A DNA stretch of 64,000 nucleotides from Pseudoalteromonas luteoviolacea DSM 6061 (GTDB lineage: Bacteria; Pseudomonadota; Gammaproteobacteria; Enterobacterales; Alteromonadaceae): assembly GCF_001625655.1 (NCBI RefSeq), contig NZ_AUYB01000100.1:124001-188000 (forward strand), given 5' to 3'. The position numbers and the translations under genes are program-made. The notes below the pieces were generated by a model. The model did no database searches. It was given only the letters and a program-made list of their open reading frames with translations, and was not told where the DNA came from. Positions 45,955 through 56,129 of the stretch are shown here, one piece after another. How positions within the stretch are numbered: the stretch's first letter is position 1; each line of letters starts with the position of its first letter.

Positions 45955-46734
45955 TTAACGCAATTGTGTTAAGCGAAGCTGACTGAGTTTAAACCCCATT
46001 TCAATATCTGTTCTCAGAGCGACGAGCGCTTTGCTCAATACAAAGTTGTCTATATCTGCTTCAATTTTTTTCCTAATGCTGTCTTTTAAATCGGTGCTTT
46101 GCACAGCATTTTCTACTGAACCGTACTGTTCTAATACTTCTAAAGCCGTCTTTTTGCCTATTCCTTTAACACCCGGTATATCGTTGGTTTTGTCGCCCAT
46201 TAACCCCCAATAATCATGTAGCTTTTCTTTTGTAATTGAGAACTTTGTAGTGACATGCTCTTCATTTAAGTACTGCTGTTTAAAGTAATCAAAAACTTTA
46301 ACTTGCTCTTGCAGTAATGGTAAAAAACCTTTGTCTGTCGAGATGATAGTGGTCTGCACACGATGCTGTGCTGATTTATACGCAAGCGTTGCAATAACAT
46401 CATCGGCTTCATCTTGCTGCGGAAAGTAGGATTTAACGCCGTTTTCATTAAACCCTTGTGCAACATGTTCGAGGTTATCTTTTAGTGCCGTAGGCATAGG
46501 CTTTCTATTTGCTTTGTAATCGGCGTAAAGGTGGTAACGCCAACTTCGATCACCATCAAAAACGGCAATGGCATGAGTAGCTTCTGTTGTTTTAAGTAAT
46601 TTGCGCGTCGCATTTTTTACTCTGTGATGGCAGCTTGTAATGATTTGCTCATCAGTTAATCCTGGTTGCTCACAGTCAACAGCATAGATTCGTCGGATTA
46701 AATTTAGTGCGTCAATCAAAAGTAAATGTGCCAT
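45955..46734 (-). CDS. xni: Flap endonuclease Xni
   Basis: 259 residues from ATG 46734, beginning MAHLLLIDALNLIRRIYAVD; an upstream ATG at 46800 in frame adds residues unlike the family. It is related to the 5'-nuclease part of DNA polymerase I and cuts flap structures. Metal-site residues are visible in AVFDGDRSWRYHLYADYKAN and QQDEADDVIATLA, and the helix-hairpin-helix in GVKGIGKKTALEVLEQYG. The protein is about E. coli length (251). The third-site aspartates of the longer polymerase I nuclease are reduced, as usual for Xni. Confidence 0.92.
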   Translation of the reverse strand: MAHLLLIDALNLIRRIYAVDCEQPGLTDEQIITSCHHRVKNATRKLLKTTEATHAIAVFDGDRSWRYHLYADYKANRKPMPTALKDNLEHVAQGFNENGVKSYFPQQDEADDVIATLAYKSAQHRVQTTIISTDKGFLPLLQEQVKVFDYFKQQYLNEEHVTTKFSITKEKLHDYWGLMGDKTNDIPGVKGIGKKTALEVLEQYGSVENAVQSTDLKDSIRKKIEADIDNFVLSKALVALRTDIEMGFKLSQLRLTQLR

Positions 46735-46776
46735 AGAATTCAAAGAGGTTAAAACAATGCAATATTGGCATATTAT

Positions 46777-46812
46777 ACCAGAGGGGCTGCGATACTTCAC
46801 CGCTCCTCTGGT
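46777..46812. other. Hairpin between xni and ppnN
   Basis: ACCAGAGG...CCTCTGGT, eight-base arms with GC extensions and a loop of about 14 bases. No strong T run follows on the minus strand, on which both neighbouring genes lie, so its terminating power is uncertain. Confidence 0.35.
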
Positions 46813-46856
46813 TGCTTTTATTCAAAAGAAAAAACCGCGTTTACTCAGTTTTTGTA

Positions 46857-48200
46857 TTAAGACTCAATTTTATAGCAAGGTATATATGTGCTACCAGGTA
46901 ACTTCATTCGACCTTGTGATACAAAGGCGCGCAATAAATTATCCATATCCTTCATAAGCGACTTGTCGCCGCTAAGTGTATACGGGCCATGTTCTTTTAT
47001 TGCTTTAACTCCATTGTCTTTCACATTGCCCGCGACAATACCCGAAAAGGCGCGACGTAAATTGGCAGCCAGTACTTCTTTTGGTTGATCAAGGTGTAAA
47101 TCCAATGAAGCCATATTTTCGTGGGTAGGTTCAAATGGTTTTTGAAACGGTGGCTCAATCTTGAGAGTCCAATTGAAATAATAGGCATCGCCCTCTGACT
47201 TCCTATATTCCCTAACGTTGGGCATGGCATTTTTAATCGCCTTTGCGACTTGCTCTGGATCGTCAATGATAATATCAAACTTACTTAATGCCTCTTTACC
47301 CAAAGTTGTTTCAATAAATTTGGCTATTTCATTGAAGTAATCAGAGCTTGAAGCCGGCCCCGTTAGAATCACTGGTAAAACTTGCTTGTCATTATCTGGG
47401 TGTAACAATATCCCCAGTAAGTAAAGTAGCTCCTCAGAAGTACCAGCACCACCTGGGAAAATGATAATTGCGTGTGCCGTTCGTACAAAAGCTTCGAGCC
47501 GCTTCTCGATGTCAGGTAAAATAACCAGTTCATTGACAATTGGGTTAGGTGGTTCAGCAGCAATGATGCTCGGTTCAGTCAAACCAAGATAGCGGTTGTT
47601 GGTTATACGCTGTTTCGCATGCCCAATAGTTGCACCTTTCATGGGGCCTTTCATCGCACCAGGACCGCACCCAGTACATATGTTTAATCCTCTCAGGCCG
47701 AGTTGGTACCCCACTTCTTTGGTGTATTTGTATTCCATTTCATTGATTGAGTGACCCCCCCAACACACAACCATATTAGGATCTGTATTTACCTCAAGTG
47801 CATCCGCATTTCTGAGCATATCGAAGACCATATGCGTGATATTTTTTGTCTCAACTAACTCTTCTTCATGCCTTTGGCAGATGAAAAGAATGTCTCTAAT
47901 AACTGAAAAAATATGCTCGTGAATACCACTAATAATATCGCCGTCGACGAATGCGGATTCTGGTGGGTTTGTTAACTCAATTTTTATGCCTCTTTCTCTG
48001 GCTACGAGCTTTACATCAAAGTCTTCAAACTTTTTGTATATCTCATAGCTAGAGTCAGTATGGCTGCCTACATTCAGTACTGCCAAAACGCAGTTTCTAA
48101 AAAGTTTATATCGTTCAAAAGTGGAAGACTGTTGCAACAAATCAACTTCAAGTTGCGATAAAAGATTAAGAACTCCTGTTGGATTAAGCTGTACATGCAT
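46857..48200 (-). CDS. ppnN: Pyrimidine/purine nucleotide 5'-monophosphate nucleosidase
   Basis: 447 residues (E. coli PpnN/YgdH 454) from ATG 48200 with AGGAG eight bases upstream; a GTG at 48206 is too close to it. It cuts nucleoside monophosphates into base and ribose-5-phosphate, and in E. coli is stimulated by ppGpp. The LOG-type core is visible: [37 protein letters not shown], and [19 protein letters not shown]. The N-terminal domain [20 protein letters not shown] is typical. It is 15 bases downstream of the diguanylate cyclase gene. Confidence 0.93.
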   Translation of the reverse strand: MHVQLNPTGVLNLLSQLEVDLLQQSSTFERYKLFRNCVLAVLNVGSHTDSSYEIYKKFEDFDVKLVARERGIKIELTNPPESAFVDGDIISGIHEHIFSVIRDILFICQRHEEELVETKNITHMVFDMLRNADALEVNTDPNMVVCWGGHSINEMEYKYTKEVGYQLGLRGLNICTGCGPGAMKGPMKGATIGHAKQRITNNRYLGLTEPSIIAAEPPNPIVNELVILPDIEKRLEAFVRTAHAIIIFPGGAGTSEELLYLLGILLHPDNDKQVLPVILTGPASSSDYFNEIAKFIETTLGKEALSKFDIIIDDPEQVAKAIKNAMPNVREYRKSEGDAYYFNWTLKIEPPFQKPFEPTHENMASLDLHLDQPKEVLAANLRRAFSGIVAGNVKDNGVKAIKEHGPYTLSGDKSLMKDMDNLLRAFVSQGRMKLPGSTYIPCYKIES

Positions 48201-48215
48201 AGGCACTTCTCCTTT

Positions 48216-49748
48216 TTATTCTCGTAAGCAGAGCCTATCTCTACCAGAGTTTTTAGCGTCGTAAAGGGCATTATCAGCACGATCAAATGCTGTTAATGTC
48301 GTATCTCCAGCCTTTAACTGAGTGGCTCCAAGGGAAATCGTTATTTGCACTTCTGTTTCTTTAAATTTAAATGGTATCGCTTTTACGGTTGCACGTATTT
48401 TTTCTAAAGGTGCCTTGGCGGCACTTAAGGGCATGCCTGGCATTAATAGCACAAATTCTTCGCCGCCGTAACGAGCGATAAAATCGGCTTTACGAATTGA
48501 TTTTTTGAGTGCTCGCGCGATAACTTGCAGCGTTTTATCACCGGCACTATGCCCATATTTATCATTGATTGACTTAAAGTGGTCAACATCAATTACCACT
48601 AGCGTCACATCGTTGCTGTGGACTTCAAATAAGTGGAACTCCTGATTATACCTATCATCAAAAGCAGCGCGATTAGGTAACTTGGTCAATCCATCAAGTA
48701 AACTTTTGAATTTTTGTTCATTAAGTCGTTTTTTATAGTTAGTGACTTTAGACTCTAAAACGTTGATTCGATCATTTATTTTGTCGAAACTTTGCAGTAG
48801 TGTTTCTTTGTCTTTGCGTTCTATGTTTTCACGTTCAATAAGGTCCTTACTTAACTCTTTGAGCTCATTGTCGACCAATTGCTTTAGCTCTGAAATTGAC
48901 GTTGCTTGTTGAGTTTCAACGTTGAGTTTAGTTATCTTTTCCTCAATACGTTTATTAAGCGCAGAAACTTCTTGGTTAACCGATTTGGACTGATTGGTGG
49001 TTTCAACAATCGACTTATGCAATTCTTCTAATGTTTGGTTCAAAGATACCAAAAAGCCTTGCGCTGATTGTCTCTCTCTTGCTATCGATTTCGCGAAAAT
49101 TCTTATAATGTTGACCGAGTTTTCTAGCAAAGAGTCAACAGAGTCATCTGATGACAGGTTGTGTTTAATTTGCTTGATTTGCTCAGATACGTCTTCCTCA
49201 AAAACCAGCTCATTGGTCAGTGCTAACAACTCCAAAGCAAGCTCGGGGTTAGTTGAAGAACTCGACATTTGAGGTGCAGCTTTTGCTTGCAAAGTCTGCA
49301 TGTAAAACTGCAATAGTTTGTCTAACAACGGCACATAGTCAACATTAGCTTTTATGTTGCCTAATTCATGATCTAACAAATGACGCAGTTTTCTTCTCGT
49401 ATCATCAGGCAGTCCTTTGAGCTTTTGTAGTTGTTTACCAGCCCCTTGAATATGACTTTTTAATGCCCGTTCGTTAGATTCAAATATGTTCTCTTGCTGC
49501 TTCAACTGAACTATCGCATTCTCGATAACAGGGGTTAATTGCTCTAGTTCTACACCTTTTGATAAAGCGCTCCTGAACTTGGCGAGTTGATTATCCAATG
49601 CGACATCTTGTCCTCGACAACCAAAAGACAGCTTGCTCGCAAAGTCACAGAGCATAGTAACTTGAGTTTTCTTTGCTTCTTCTAAGGCTTTTCTCGCTGA
49701 AATAGCTTGAGACAGTTTTTTTTCCAATAGTGCAGTTTTATCAGTCAC
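48216..49748 (-). CDS. Cytosolic diguanylate cyclase with coiled-coil N-terminus
   Basis: 510 residues, GTG start at 49748 with GGA upstream. It has no membrane segment. The first 340 residues are mostly helical and coiled-coil, with LLEKKLSQAISARKALEEAK at the start and a long coil at about 225-330. The C-terminal GGDEF domain has RYGGEEF at about residue 428, an active-type motif, and the product-inhibition site RKAD five residues before it. It probably makes cyclic-di-GMP and is self-limiting. The N-terminal region resembles the helical part of VdcA-like cyclases of Vibrio (recollection, not checked). Confidence 0.92.
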   Translation of the reverse strand: MTDKTALLEKKLSQAISARKALEEAKKTQVTMLCDFASKLSFGCRGQDVALDNQLAKFRSALSKGVELEQLTPVIENAIVQLKQQENIFESNERALKSHIQGAGKQLQKLKGLPDDTRRKLRHLLDHELGNIKANVDYVPLLDKLLQFYMQTLQAKAAPQMSSSSTNPELALELLALTNELVFEEDVSEQIKQIKHNLSSDDSVDSLLENSVNIIRIFAKSIARERQSAQGFLVSLNQTLEELHKSIVETTNQSKSVNQEVSALNKRIEEKITKLNVETQQATSISELKQLVDNELKELSKDLIERENIERKDKETLLQSFDKINDRINVLESKVTNYKKRLNEQKFKSLLDGLTKLPNRAAFDDRYNQEFHLFEVHSNDVTLVVIDVDHFKSINDKYGHSAGDKTLQVIARALKKSIRKADFIARYGGEEFVLLMPGMPLSAAKAPLEKIRATVKAIPFKFKETEVQITISLGATQLKAGDTTLTAFDRADNALYDAKNSGRDRLCLRE

Positions 49749-49924
49749 AAAAGTCCAACATCTTTTTTTAACTATATCACTAGCAAGTTTACATCAAATT
49801 ACTGAAAAATGTGGAAGAAATTATTTTTCAGTCTGGCTTTTTATTGTGTGGGTTCAACGTTTTTAGTGGTCGTAACCACTCGGATTTTGCTAATTTTAAG
49901 AAAACTCATAAATTTTTTATAAAT

Positions 49925-51706
49925 ATGAAAACAAAACTCTCACTTTTAACGCTTGCGTTAGTCAGCCACTTTTCGATGGCAGATGTACAATATCGTTTAT
50001 CAATTACTGAGCCAGAACATCATTTAGGTAATGTTGATGTGACGTTTCCCAAATCAGCTCAAGCACATATTGATGTTCAATTACCTGATTGGAGAACAGG
50101 GCGTTACGAAATTTTAAATATGGCCAATGGCATTCGCTTTTTTAACGCCAATGACGGTCAAGGAAATGCTTTAAAATGGCATAAAATTGATAAAAACACA
50201 TGGCGAGTGCATTTTGAAAAGCCAACTGAGGTTACCGTTTCTTACCAAGTATACGCAAATGAACTTGGTATGCGCTCAAGGCATATCGATGATTCTCATG
50301 CATTTATTGATGCATCTGGTTTTTTCATGTTCAGTGACTCATTTAGGCAAGAGCCTGTTAGAGTTGACTTAAATGTACCAAAGCAATGGCGCTCTGTTTC
50401 TGGCATGGCGTTTGCTGAATCAAAACATAGTTTCAAAGCAGATAACTATGACATTTTATTAGACTCACCCATTGAAACGGGGATCAATGAGCTCCATAAA
50501 TTCTCAGTTGATGGCAGGGATTATGAGCTGGTCATTTGGGGTGAAGGCAATTATGACGTTGACCTAATGCTCAGAGACCTTAAAAAGCTAGTAAAGACTG
50601 GCAGTCTCATTTGGCATGACTATCCATACGATAGATATGTTTTTATGGTGCATGCGACAAGTGGTGCACGCGGTGCAACGGAGCATTTGAACTCGACTAT
50701 TATTCAAAGACATCGAGACCGATTTGCGTCTAGAAGTGATTATATCGGGTTTATTTCTACAGCAGCTCACGAGTTTATTCATACTTGGAACGTAAAGAAC
50801 TACCGCCCCTCTGGGCTAGTCCCGTACGACTATGTCGATATCAACTATTCGGATCTGCTTTGGCTAGTTGAGGGATCAACCAGCTATTTAGAAGATTACT
50901 TACTTTTGAGCGCTGGCATTACAACAAACCGAGAGTTTTACAACAGTTTAACGAGAACAGTAAACCGGCACATGAAAACGCCAGGGCGTGAAGTGCAATC
51001 AGTGGCGCACACCAGTTTTGATAAGTGGATTAACCAAGGCGGCGATCATGGTAAAAACTACAGCACTAATATTTACTTAGAAGGCGCGCTAGTATCCATG
51101 GCGCTGGATATTGACTTGATAGATAAAAGTGGCGGAAAGGTGAGTTATCGAGACGTGCACACCGAGCTCTACAAACAGCATAAACTACCAAAGTCATTTG
51201 ATGCTGCGGATGTAAAGCGCATTCTCAAAGAAATAAGCGGCCGTGATTACTCCAATTGGTGGGACAATTATGTAGATGGACCAGCAATTTTAGATTTTGA
51301 TGCGCTATTTGAAAAAGTTGGTCTTGAGTACGTGTATCCCATGGGGACAAAGGAAATAGCGCGATTAGACGGCGCAGCTAAAAGTGTAGGGGAGTTGCTT
51401 GAGTTAACGCATGTTGCACGTGATGGTAATGCGTGGAAGGCAGGGTTGACGGCGGGAGATAAAATCGTCGCAGTAAACAAGCATCAGGTCAGAAAAGACC
51501 TTGCAGCAACGCTTTCGTTATTTGAAGCGGGCGATGTTGTAACCATTGACTTTATTCGTCGTCACAAACTGATGTCCTTAGAGCTCAAACTTGCTAAAGG
51601 ATATAATAGCAATAAAGTGATTAGAGCTGTGCAGGCCCCTTCAGAGCGCCAAGCTAAACTATACAAGGCTTGGACAGGCGTATCACACCCAAACGCTAAA
51701 AATTAA
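49925..51706 (+). CDS. M61-family metallopeptidase with PDZ domain
   Basis: 593 residues from ATG 49925; an upstream in-frame start adds non-signal sequence. Signal peptide MKTKLSLLTLALVSHFSMA, so it is secreted to the periplasm. An N-terminal beta domain is followed by the zinc site HEFIHTWNVKNYRP (H282, E283, H286) and the third ligand E316 in WLVEGSTSYLEDY. A C-terminal PDZ domain lies at about 485-565 (DGNAWKAGLTAGDKIVAVN). Members are glycyl aminopeptidases. The key residues are intact. Divergent from the cyclase gene and followed by a bidirectional terminator. Confidence 0.93.
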   Translation: MKTKLSLLTLALVSHFSMADVQYRLSITEPEHHLGNVDVTFPKSAQAHIDVQLPDWRTGRYEILNMANGIRFFNANDGQGNALKWHKIDKNTWRVHFEKPTEVTVSYQVYANELGMRSRHIDDSHAFIDASGFFMFSDSFRQEPVRVDLNVPKQWRSVSGMAFAESKHSFKADNYDILLDSPIETGINELHKFSVDGRDYELVIWGEGNYDVDLMLRDLKKLVKTGSLIWHDYPYDRYVFMVHATSGARGATEHLNSTIIQRHRDRFASRSDYIGFISTAAHEFIHTWNVKNYRPSGLVPYDYVDINYSDLLWLVEGSTSYLEDYLLLSAGITTNREFYNSLTRTVNRHMKTPGREVQSVAHTSFDKWINQGGDHGKNYSTNIYLEGALVSMALDIDLIDKSGGKVSYRDVHTELYKQHKLPKSFDAADVKRILKEISGRDYSNWWDNYVDGPAILDFDALFEKVGLEYVYPMGTKEIARLDGAAKSVGELLELTHVARDGNAWKAGLTAGDKIVAVNKHQVRKDLAATLSLFEAGDVVTIDFIRRHKLMSLELKLAKGYNSNKVIRAVQAPSERQAKLYKAWTGVSHPNAKN

Positions 51707-51732
51707 AAAAAGGCGCTATGAGCGCCTTTTTT
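51705..51732. terminator. Bidirectional terminator between M61 and YkvA genes
   Basis: A-run, GGCGCT-ATG-AGCGCC, T-run: a perfect six-base stem with symmetric tracts, directly after the M61 stop and about 25 bases from the stop of the convergent YkvA gene. Confidence 0.92.
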
Positions 51733-51757
51733 AGTTCAATCTGCAATAAATATCTTA

Positions 51758-52309
51758 TTACATAATGCGAGAGAAAAAGCGTGAACTCTTAGCGCCAGAT
51801 CTGTTGCGACGCATTGACGAGCGGATTTGCGCTCTTGTACTTGCCAACCAGCTTTCCCTGTTTACTTTAGCATGTTCACCACGTCTTGCTTCTTCAGTTG
51901 CTCTGAAGCCACAAAACTCTCTATATGCTTTTAAGTCTAAAGAAAGATCTTGAAGTACAAGTTCGATCATAATCGCATCGTCAATGTAACCGAGCACTGG
52001 TACATTGTCCGGCACGATGTCTTCTGGTTCGCCAAAATAAGCTAAAGAAAGCATGATTTCTTTCTTTTCATCCTCAGGCATTTGCCACTCTTCATCTTGA
52101 ACCGCATCAATAAGTGCGGATAGGGACATCATACGTGTACGCACGAATTCAGGAACGTTAGTTCCTTCCATTTGATCAACCAATTCGCGTGCCTTGTTGA
52201 TGATCTCTTCATCACTCAAATGGCTACTGCGCTCAATTGCAGTCTGCATCATTGAACGAAAGTGTTCTAAATCGATATCGGTTAACTCAAAGTTTACTTG
52301 GATGGACAT
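51758..52309 (-). CDS. YkvA family protein (DUF1232)
   Basis: 183 residues. The DUF1232 core is LSLAYFGEPEDIVPDNVPVLGYIDDAIMIELVL, here with an N-terminal helical extension (about 1-85) and a basic C-terminal tail rich in Arg and Ser (RAQIRSSMRRNRSG). Family function is unknown; some members are membrane-associated. The charged tail suggests contact with nucleic acid or a membrane surface, but this is a guess. Ribosome site GGGAGA. A single gene; a 389-base gap follows upstream. Confidence 0.75.
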   Translation of the reverse strand: MSIQVNFELTDIDLEHFRSMMQTAIERSSHLSDEEIINKARELVDQMEGTNVPEFVRTRMMSLSALIDAVQDEEWQMPEDEKKEIMLSLAYFGEPEDIVPDNVPVLGYIDDAIMIELVLQDLSLDLKAYREFCGFRATEEARRGEHAKVNRESWLASTRAQIRSSMRRNRSGAKSSRFFSRIM

Positions 52310-52698
52310 TATGTTCTCCCTTATGCACTTGTTTCTTTTTTTATATCCAGTAGGTTGAAAAAATAGTTGTGTGATATACCTACTTTAGTGACGCCACTAT
52401 GCCATTAAAACTACACTAAATTAAGTATAAAGTTACAATAATTGAAAAAAAGTCAAAAATTGGTTGAATTACATTCAGGCGTATAAAAATTTTAGTATAA
52501 GTTTGTATATAAACAACTTAATGAGAAAATAATTGGTTATCAAATGCTTAAAAGTAATCAAAAAGCGAACTGATTAGTAAAACGTTAATGCTTTATTAAG
52601 CTACTTTTTGACTCTAGGGTGGCGTTTGGGTGACTTCGTGTGTGCGCTAGGGAATGAGTGCTTATTCATTGCGCCAATAATAAAAAAGCACTCAGTGA
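52310..52698. other. 389-base AT-rich gap
   Basis: Upstream region of the YkvA gene and 3' region of the glycosyltransferase gene. Apart from the terminator at 52682 and a short five-base inverted repeat TAGTG-ACGC-CACTA (about 52387-52400) I see no gene, repeat or RNA. Confidence 0.5.
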
Positions 52699-52713
52699 TT
52701 AGAGCGCTTTTTT
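52682..52713 (-). terminator. Terminator overlapping the end of the glycosyltransferase gene
   Basis: AAAAAAGC-A-CTC, loop, GAG-C-GCTTTTTT. On the minus strand it ends in a T run. The stop codon lies in the loop and the last codons form one arm of the stem. Confidence 0.75.
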
Positions 52714-53463
52714 AAGGTCGTCAATGACTTTTTGGGTATACTTCTTATTTTGGATTTTTTCACACAACTGAAGTTTTTTCCTTTGCCAAAATCGCTTTTT
52801 GACTTTTGTTTTTCCGGTTGCAGCAGCAATGTCGCTGTCAAACTCTAAATCCTGCTCAATGTAATATGGCATCATCGAGTAAACAGGCACACTTGTTTCC
52901 CAAATGTGCTGAATATCTGTATCAACAGGCCTACCAAATTGATCCGTAGCTTTAAGCAAAGCTTTTGCACCTTCATAAGTAATTGCTTGTGCGCAACATC
53001 CGGTCATTGCTTTTTTATGGACTACTAAATCAAACTCATCGTTGAGAGCATGTTTGAATTCAATTGGTCGCTCGCGGTTTTCATATGCAGCGAGCTTTAT
53101 TAATTGCCATTCAAACTTTAACGATGCAAGGGTTTCAAATACGTTGTGTAAATTACCCACGACTCTAAAGTCGTCTTCTAATACGATTGCGTAGTCAAGT
53201 TTCCGGTCAATAATAGTTTGCCAAGCTTTTCTATGGCTAAAATAGCAGCCGATTTCACCTTTACCGAGTTCTCTATAAAACCGCTGACGGTTTAGTTGGC
53301 TATTATAGTGTTTATTGATTTCATTATCAGGGAGTGACTTTCCGTAAACCCCAGAAATACGTTCAAAGGTAATATTTTGTTCTGCTAACCTGTTTGCACT
53401 TTTTTCTAGACGGTCAGCACTCTGATCTAAATTTATTAAAAAAATAGGAGGTTGTTTACTCAT
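52699..53463 (-). CDS. Glycosyltransferase family 25 protein
   Basis: 254 residues, LPS-type GT25. Features: FLINLDQSADRLEKSANRLA at the start, GEIGCYFSHRKAWQTII, and the metal site ILEDDFRV. They are followed by CCAQAITYEGAKALLKAT and VDTDIQHIWE. Such enzymes add galactose or related sugars to lipooligosaccharide or surface glycans. Its last codons form a terminator stem. It lies one base after the lipoprotein gene, so the two are probably co-transcribed. The sugar donor is unknown. Confidence 0.87.
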   Translation of the reverse strand: MSKQPPIFLINLDQSADRLEKSANRLAEQNITFERISGVYGKSLPDNEINKHYNSQLNRQRFYRELGKGEIGCYFSHRKAWQTIIDRKLDYAIVLEDDFRVVGNLHNVFETLASLKFEWQLIKLAAYENRERPIEFKHALNDEFDLVVHKKAMTGCCAQAITYEGAKALLKATDQFGRPVDTDIQHIWETSVPVYSMMPYYIEQDLEFDSDIAAATGKTKVKKRFWQRKKLQLCEKIQNKKYTQKVIDDLKKAL

Positions 53464-53464
53464 A

Positions 53465-53962
53465 CTACTTAACGATTTCCAAACTAACTGCCCAAGGCTT
53501 ACCTTTATCTAAAGTACTACCAAAATTAACTGCAACTTTGGTTTCAGAATGTTCGCTGGTAAAGGTTGAGCGACTAGTATCGTCACCGTAATGTTGCTTT
53601 TCTGTCCAGTCCGCGCTTAAGCAGGTTTTTAGTTGTTCGTTAACTTGCTCAAATCTGACCAAAGCTTCAGTCTTGCCGGCAAATGCTTTATTGCATTCAT
53701 ATGCGGTATTACCGCTGGTATATAAGTTTATTTGGCAGCTATTTTTTAATAAATGTGCCTTAGGTTGCCAGCTTTTCATCAACTTACCGTTGATTTCACT
53801 GCCTTTTAGAATTGCGAAACCGTCATCAGCACCAGTGATTAGCGCGTTAACTTTTTCACAGTCAGTCATATTTTCTACTTTTTTCTGTACATCACTTGGT
53901 AGTGAATTGCAGGCTGTTAGTGCAATTAAGCCAAGAGAGCAAACTAGATGGCGAAAAACCAT
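53465..53962 (-). CDS. Small lipoprotein of unknown function
   Basis: 165 residues. Signal peptide with lipobox LTAC (about residues 15-18), so it is probably anchored in the outer or inner membrane. The mature part has four cysteines, including CEKVNALITG and YECNKAFAG, that could form two disulfides, and GSEINGKLMKSWQPKAHLL. I do not recognise a family. Ribosome site AAGGA. Paired with the glycosyltransferase gene, so a surface role is plausible. Confidence 0.6.
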   Translation of the reverse strand: MVFRHLVCSLGLIALTACNSLPSDVQKKVENMTDCEKVNALITGADDGFAILKGSEINGKLMKSWQPKAHLLKNSCQINLYTSGNTAYECNKAFAGKTEALVRFEQVNEQLKTCLSADWTEKQHYGDDTSRSTFTSEHSETKVAVNFGSTLDKGKPWAVSLEIVK

Positions 53963-54020
53963 GGCAGCTTCCTTATCGAATTTTTCCTAAGCATACCATG
54001 GTCATTTCCTATGAGGTAGG

Positions 54021-54632
54021 CTATTGGTGCCTTTTGGCCAATGTATCGACAACTTGCGATAAACTGATATCACTTCGTTGTAAAAGTACTAACAGGTGGT
54101 AAATCAAATCTGCAGACTCGTTAAGCAGCTCTTCTTTGTCTTGCTTCATTGCTGCAAGTGCCACTTCAACACCTTCTTCTCCCACTTTTTGGCAGCTTCG
54201 GCTGAGATCTTTCGCAAATAATGAGGCCGTATAGCTTTCATTTGGGTCCGCATTTTTACGCTCTGAAATAACCTTTTCAAGTGTGCCTAAAAAGGCTAAC
54301 TCAGGCTGGGCATCAGCAAAGCAGCTTTGTGTGCCAAGGTGACATGTTGGACCTTCGGGGTTGGCAAGCAATAAAATGCTATCAAAGTCACAATCGGTAT
54401 GTGCTTCAACTAACCTCAATACATTATTTGATGATTCACCTTTGGTCCAAAGCCTTGATTTTGAACGTGAGTAGAACGTAATCAAGCCCTTTTCAAAAGT
54501 CGTTTGCAAAGCATCTTTGTTCATAAACCCTTGCATTAAAATAACCCCTGTCGCGTAATCTTGCACAATTGCAGGGATCAGCTCAGCCTTTTCGAAGTCG
54601 ACTGAGTCTAAGTTTGATGGATCTAGCTGCAT
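54021..54632 (-). CDS. hisI: Phosphoribosyl-AMP cyclohydrolase / phosphoribosyl-ATP pyrophosphatase
   Basis: 203 residues, the HisIE fusion: steps 2 and 3 of histidine synthesis. N-terminal cyclohydrolase: [33 protein letters not shown] metal site with cysteines in [22 protein letters not shown]-terminal pyrophosphatase: [20 protein letters not shown] and [13 protein letters not shown]. Length equals the E. coli enzyme (203). Last gene of the his operon; it overlaps hisF by ten bases. Confidence 0.96.
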   Translation of the reverse strand: MQLDPSNLDSVDFEKAELIPAIVQDYATGVILMQGFMNKDALQTTFEKGLITFYSRSKSRLWTKGESSNNVLRLVEAHTDCDFDSILLLANPEGPTCHLGTQSCFADAQPELAFLGTLEKVISERKNADPNESYTASLFAKDLSRSCQKVGEEGVEVALAAMKQDKEELLNESADLIYHLLVLLQRSDISLSQVVDTLAKRHQ

Positions 54633-55402
54633 AATCTTGTTGCTACCTTATTATTTGCTAAGTACTGTTTTAGTGTCGGTATCTGTATGACTTGCTTGTG
54701 GAATACGCTCGCAGCAAGTGCACCATCTACATTCGTTTGGTTAAACACTTCAGAAAAGTCTTCGATTTTTCCCGCACCACCTGAGGCGATGAGTGGAATA
54801 TCACAAAGCGCTCGCATTTCCTTCAGCTGTTTTATGTCATAGCCCTTACGCACACCATCCTGATTCATACAATTCAATACTATTTCGCCAGCTCCTAATT
54901 CTTGAACTTTAGAAATCCACTCTTGAGTTTTATAGCGAGTCTGGCTGGCTGCATTTGGGTCACCAGTTAGCTGATAAACCAAAAACTCGCCACTTTGCTC
55001 GTCATAAAAACTATCAACACCAACTACGACACATTGTTTACCAAACTCGTCATGCAGCTCTTTTATTAATTCCGGGCGCGCAATAGCGGGGCTGTTGATT
55101 GATATTTTGTCAGCGCCTTGCTCTAGCACTTTTGCTGCGTCTGACACCGATTTGATGCCACCGGCCACACAAAAAGGAATATCTATATTACGAGCAATAT
55201 CCCTAACCCAATTCAAATCAAGGAGTCGTTTCTCGACACTGGCACTGATCTCGTAAAATACGAGTTCATCAGCACCTTGCTCGCTGTAGAGTTTGGCTAG
55301 CTCGATAATGTCGCCAACTATTTCATGTTGTTTAAATTTTACGCCTTTTACAACCTGACCATTTTTAACATCTAAACAGGGAATTATTCGCTTCGATAAC
55401 AT
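54623..55402 (-). CDS. hisF: Imidazole glycerol phosphate synthase cyclase subunit
   Basis: 259 residues. TIM barrel joined by HisH-derived ammonia to make imidazole glycerol phosphate and AICAR. Catalytic Asp in [19 protein letters not shown] (D11) and Asp in [18 protein letters not shown] (about 130). The phosphate site is [19 protein letters not shown]. It overlaps hisA by 19 bases at the 5' end and hisIE by ten at the 3' end, which points to tight translational coupling. Confidence 0.97.
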   Translation of the reverse strand: MLSKRIIPCLDVKNGQVVKGVKFKQHEIVGDIIELAKLYSEQGADELVFYEISASVEKRLLDLNWVRDIARNIDIPFCVAGGIKSVSDAAKVLEQGADKISINSPAIARPELIKELHDEFGKQCVVVGVDSFYDEQSGEFLVYQLTGDPNAASQTRYKTQEWISKVQELGAGEIVLNCMNQDGVRKGYDIKQLKEMRALCDIPLIASGGAGKIEDFSEVFNQTNVDGALAASVFHKQVIQIPTLKQYLANNKVATRLCS

Positions 55403-56118
55403 GCAATGGCCTCCTCAACAGTGAATGCGTTATCCAATAAAGATTTGCCTAAGATAATTCCACTAACGCCAATTTTAACTAGACGTTTAATATCATCCAA
55501 GGAGCTAACACCGCCTGAAGCTTGTACTTTTGCAGCAGGGTTGTGCTGTACAATCTGTTCGTACAGCTCAAAAGATGGGCCTGTCATGGTGCCGTCTTTG
55601 CTGATATCTGTACATAAGAAGTCATACACACCAATGTTTAAATAAAAGTCAATCAGCTCAAACAAAGAAACCGTTGAGTCACTTAACCAGCCATGGGTTG
55701 CGACAGACCAGCCGTTAGCTGATTTATTGACATCCAATGCAATGACAAATCGCTCTGCACCAAATTCTTCAATCCACTGTGCTAATTGCTCTTTTTGGTC
55801 AACTGCTAATGAGCCTATTACAACTTGTCCTGCACCCGCTTTTAACCACTGTTTTATGTCTTCATAAGAGCGTATTCCGCCCCCCACTTGGTAAGGGGTG
55901 TCTAGTTTGTTTGTGGCATTTTGGATTTGCTGCCACTGCTTTTTACTTGGATCTCTGGCCCCCTCCAAATCAACAAGGTGCAGTTTTATTGCCCCCGAAT
56001 CTTGATATTCGTGCAGTCGTGTTTGCAAGTCAAAAGGGTAAAACTGGGCCGTGTCATATTTACCTTGATAGAGGCGAACGATTTGGCTATCTAAAACATC
56101 TAAAGCGGGAATAATCAT
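55384..56118 (-). CDS. hisA: ProFAR isomerase
   Basis: 244 residues. TIM barrel that isomerises ProFAR to PRFAR. Catalytic aspartates are visible in [18 protein letters not shown] (D7) and [17 protein letters not shown] (about 129). Two-fold phosphate-binding repeats are [16 protein letters not shown] and [20 protein letters not shown] at 56118. Located between hisH and hisF as in enteric operons. Confidence 0.97.
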   Translation of the reverse strand: MIIPALDVLDSQIVRLYQGKYDTAQFYPFDLQTRLHEYQDSGAIKLHLVDLEGARDPSKKQWQQIQNATNKLDTPYQVGGGIRSYEDIKQWLKAGAGQVVIGSLAVDQKEQLAQWIEEFGAERFVIALDVNKSANGWSVATHGWLSDSTVSLFELIDFYLNIGVYDFLCTDISKDGTMTGPSFELYEQIVQHNPAAKVQASGGVSSLDDIKRLVKIGVSGIILGKSLLDNAFTVEEAIACYRSE

Positions 56119-56129
56119 TTTTTATCCTT

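Noticed and set aside
46757..46957. Plus-strand frame spanning the xni-ppnN gap
   Set aside because: It overlaps both neighbours in antisense, covers a hairpin and has no family-like sequence.
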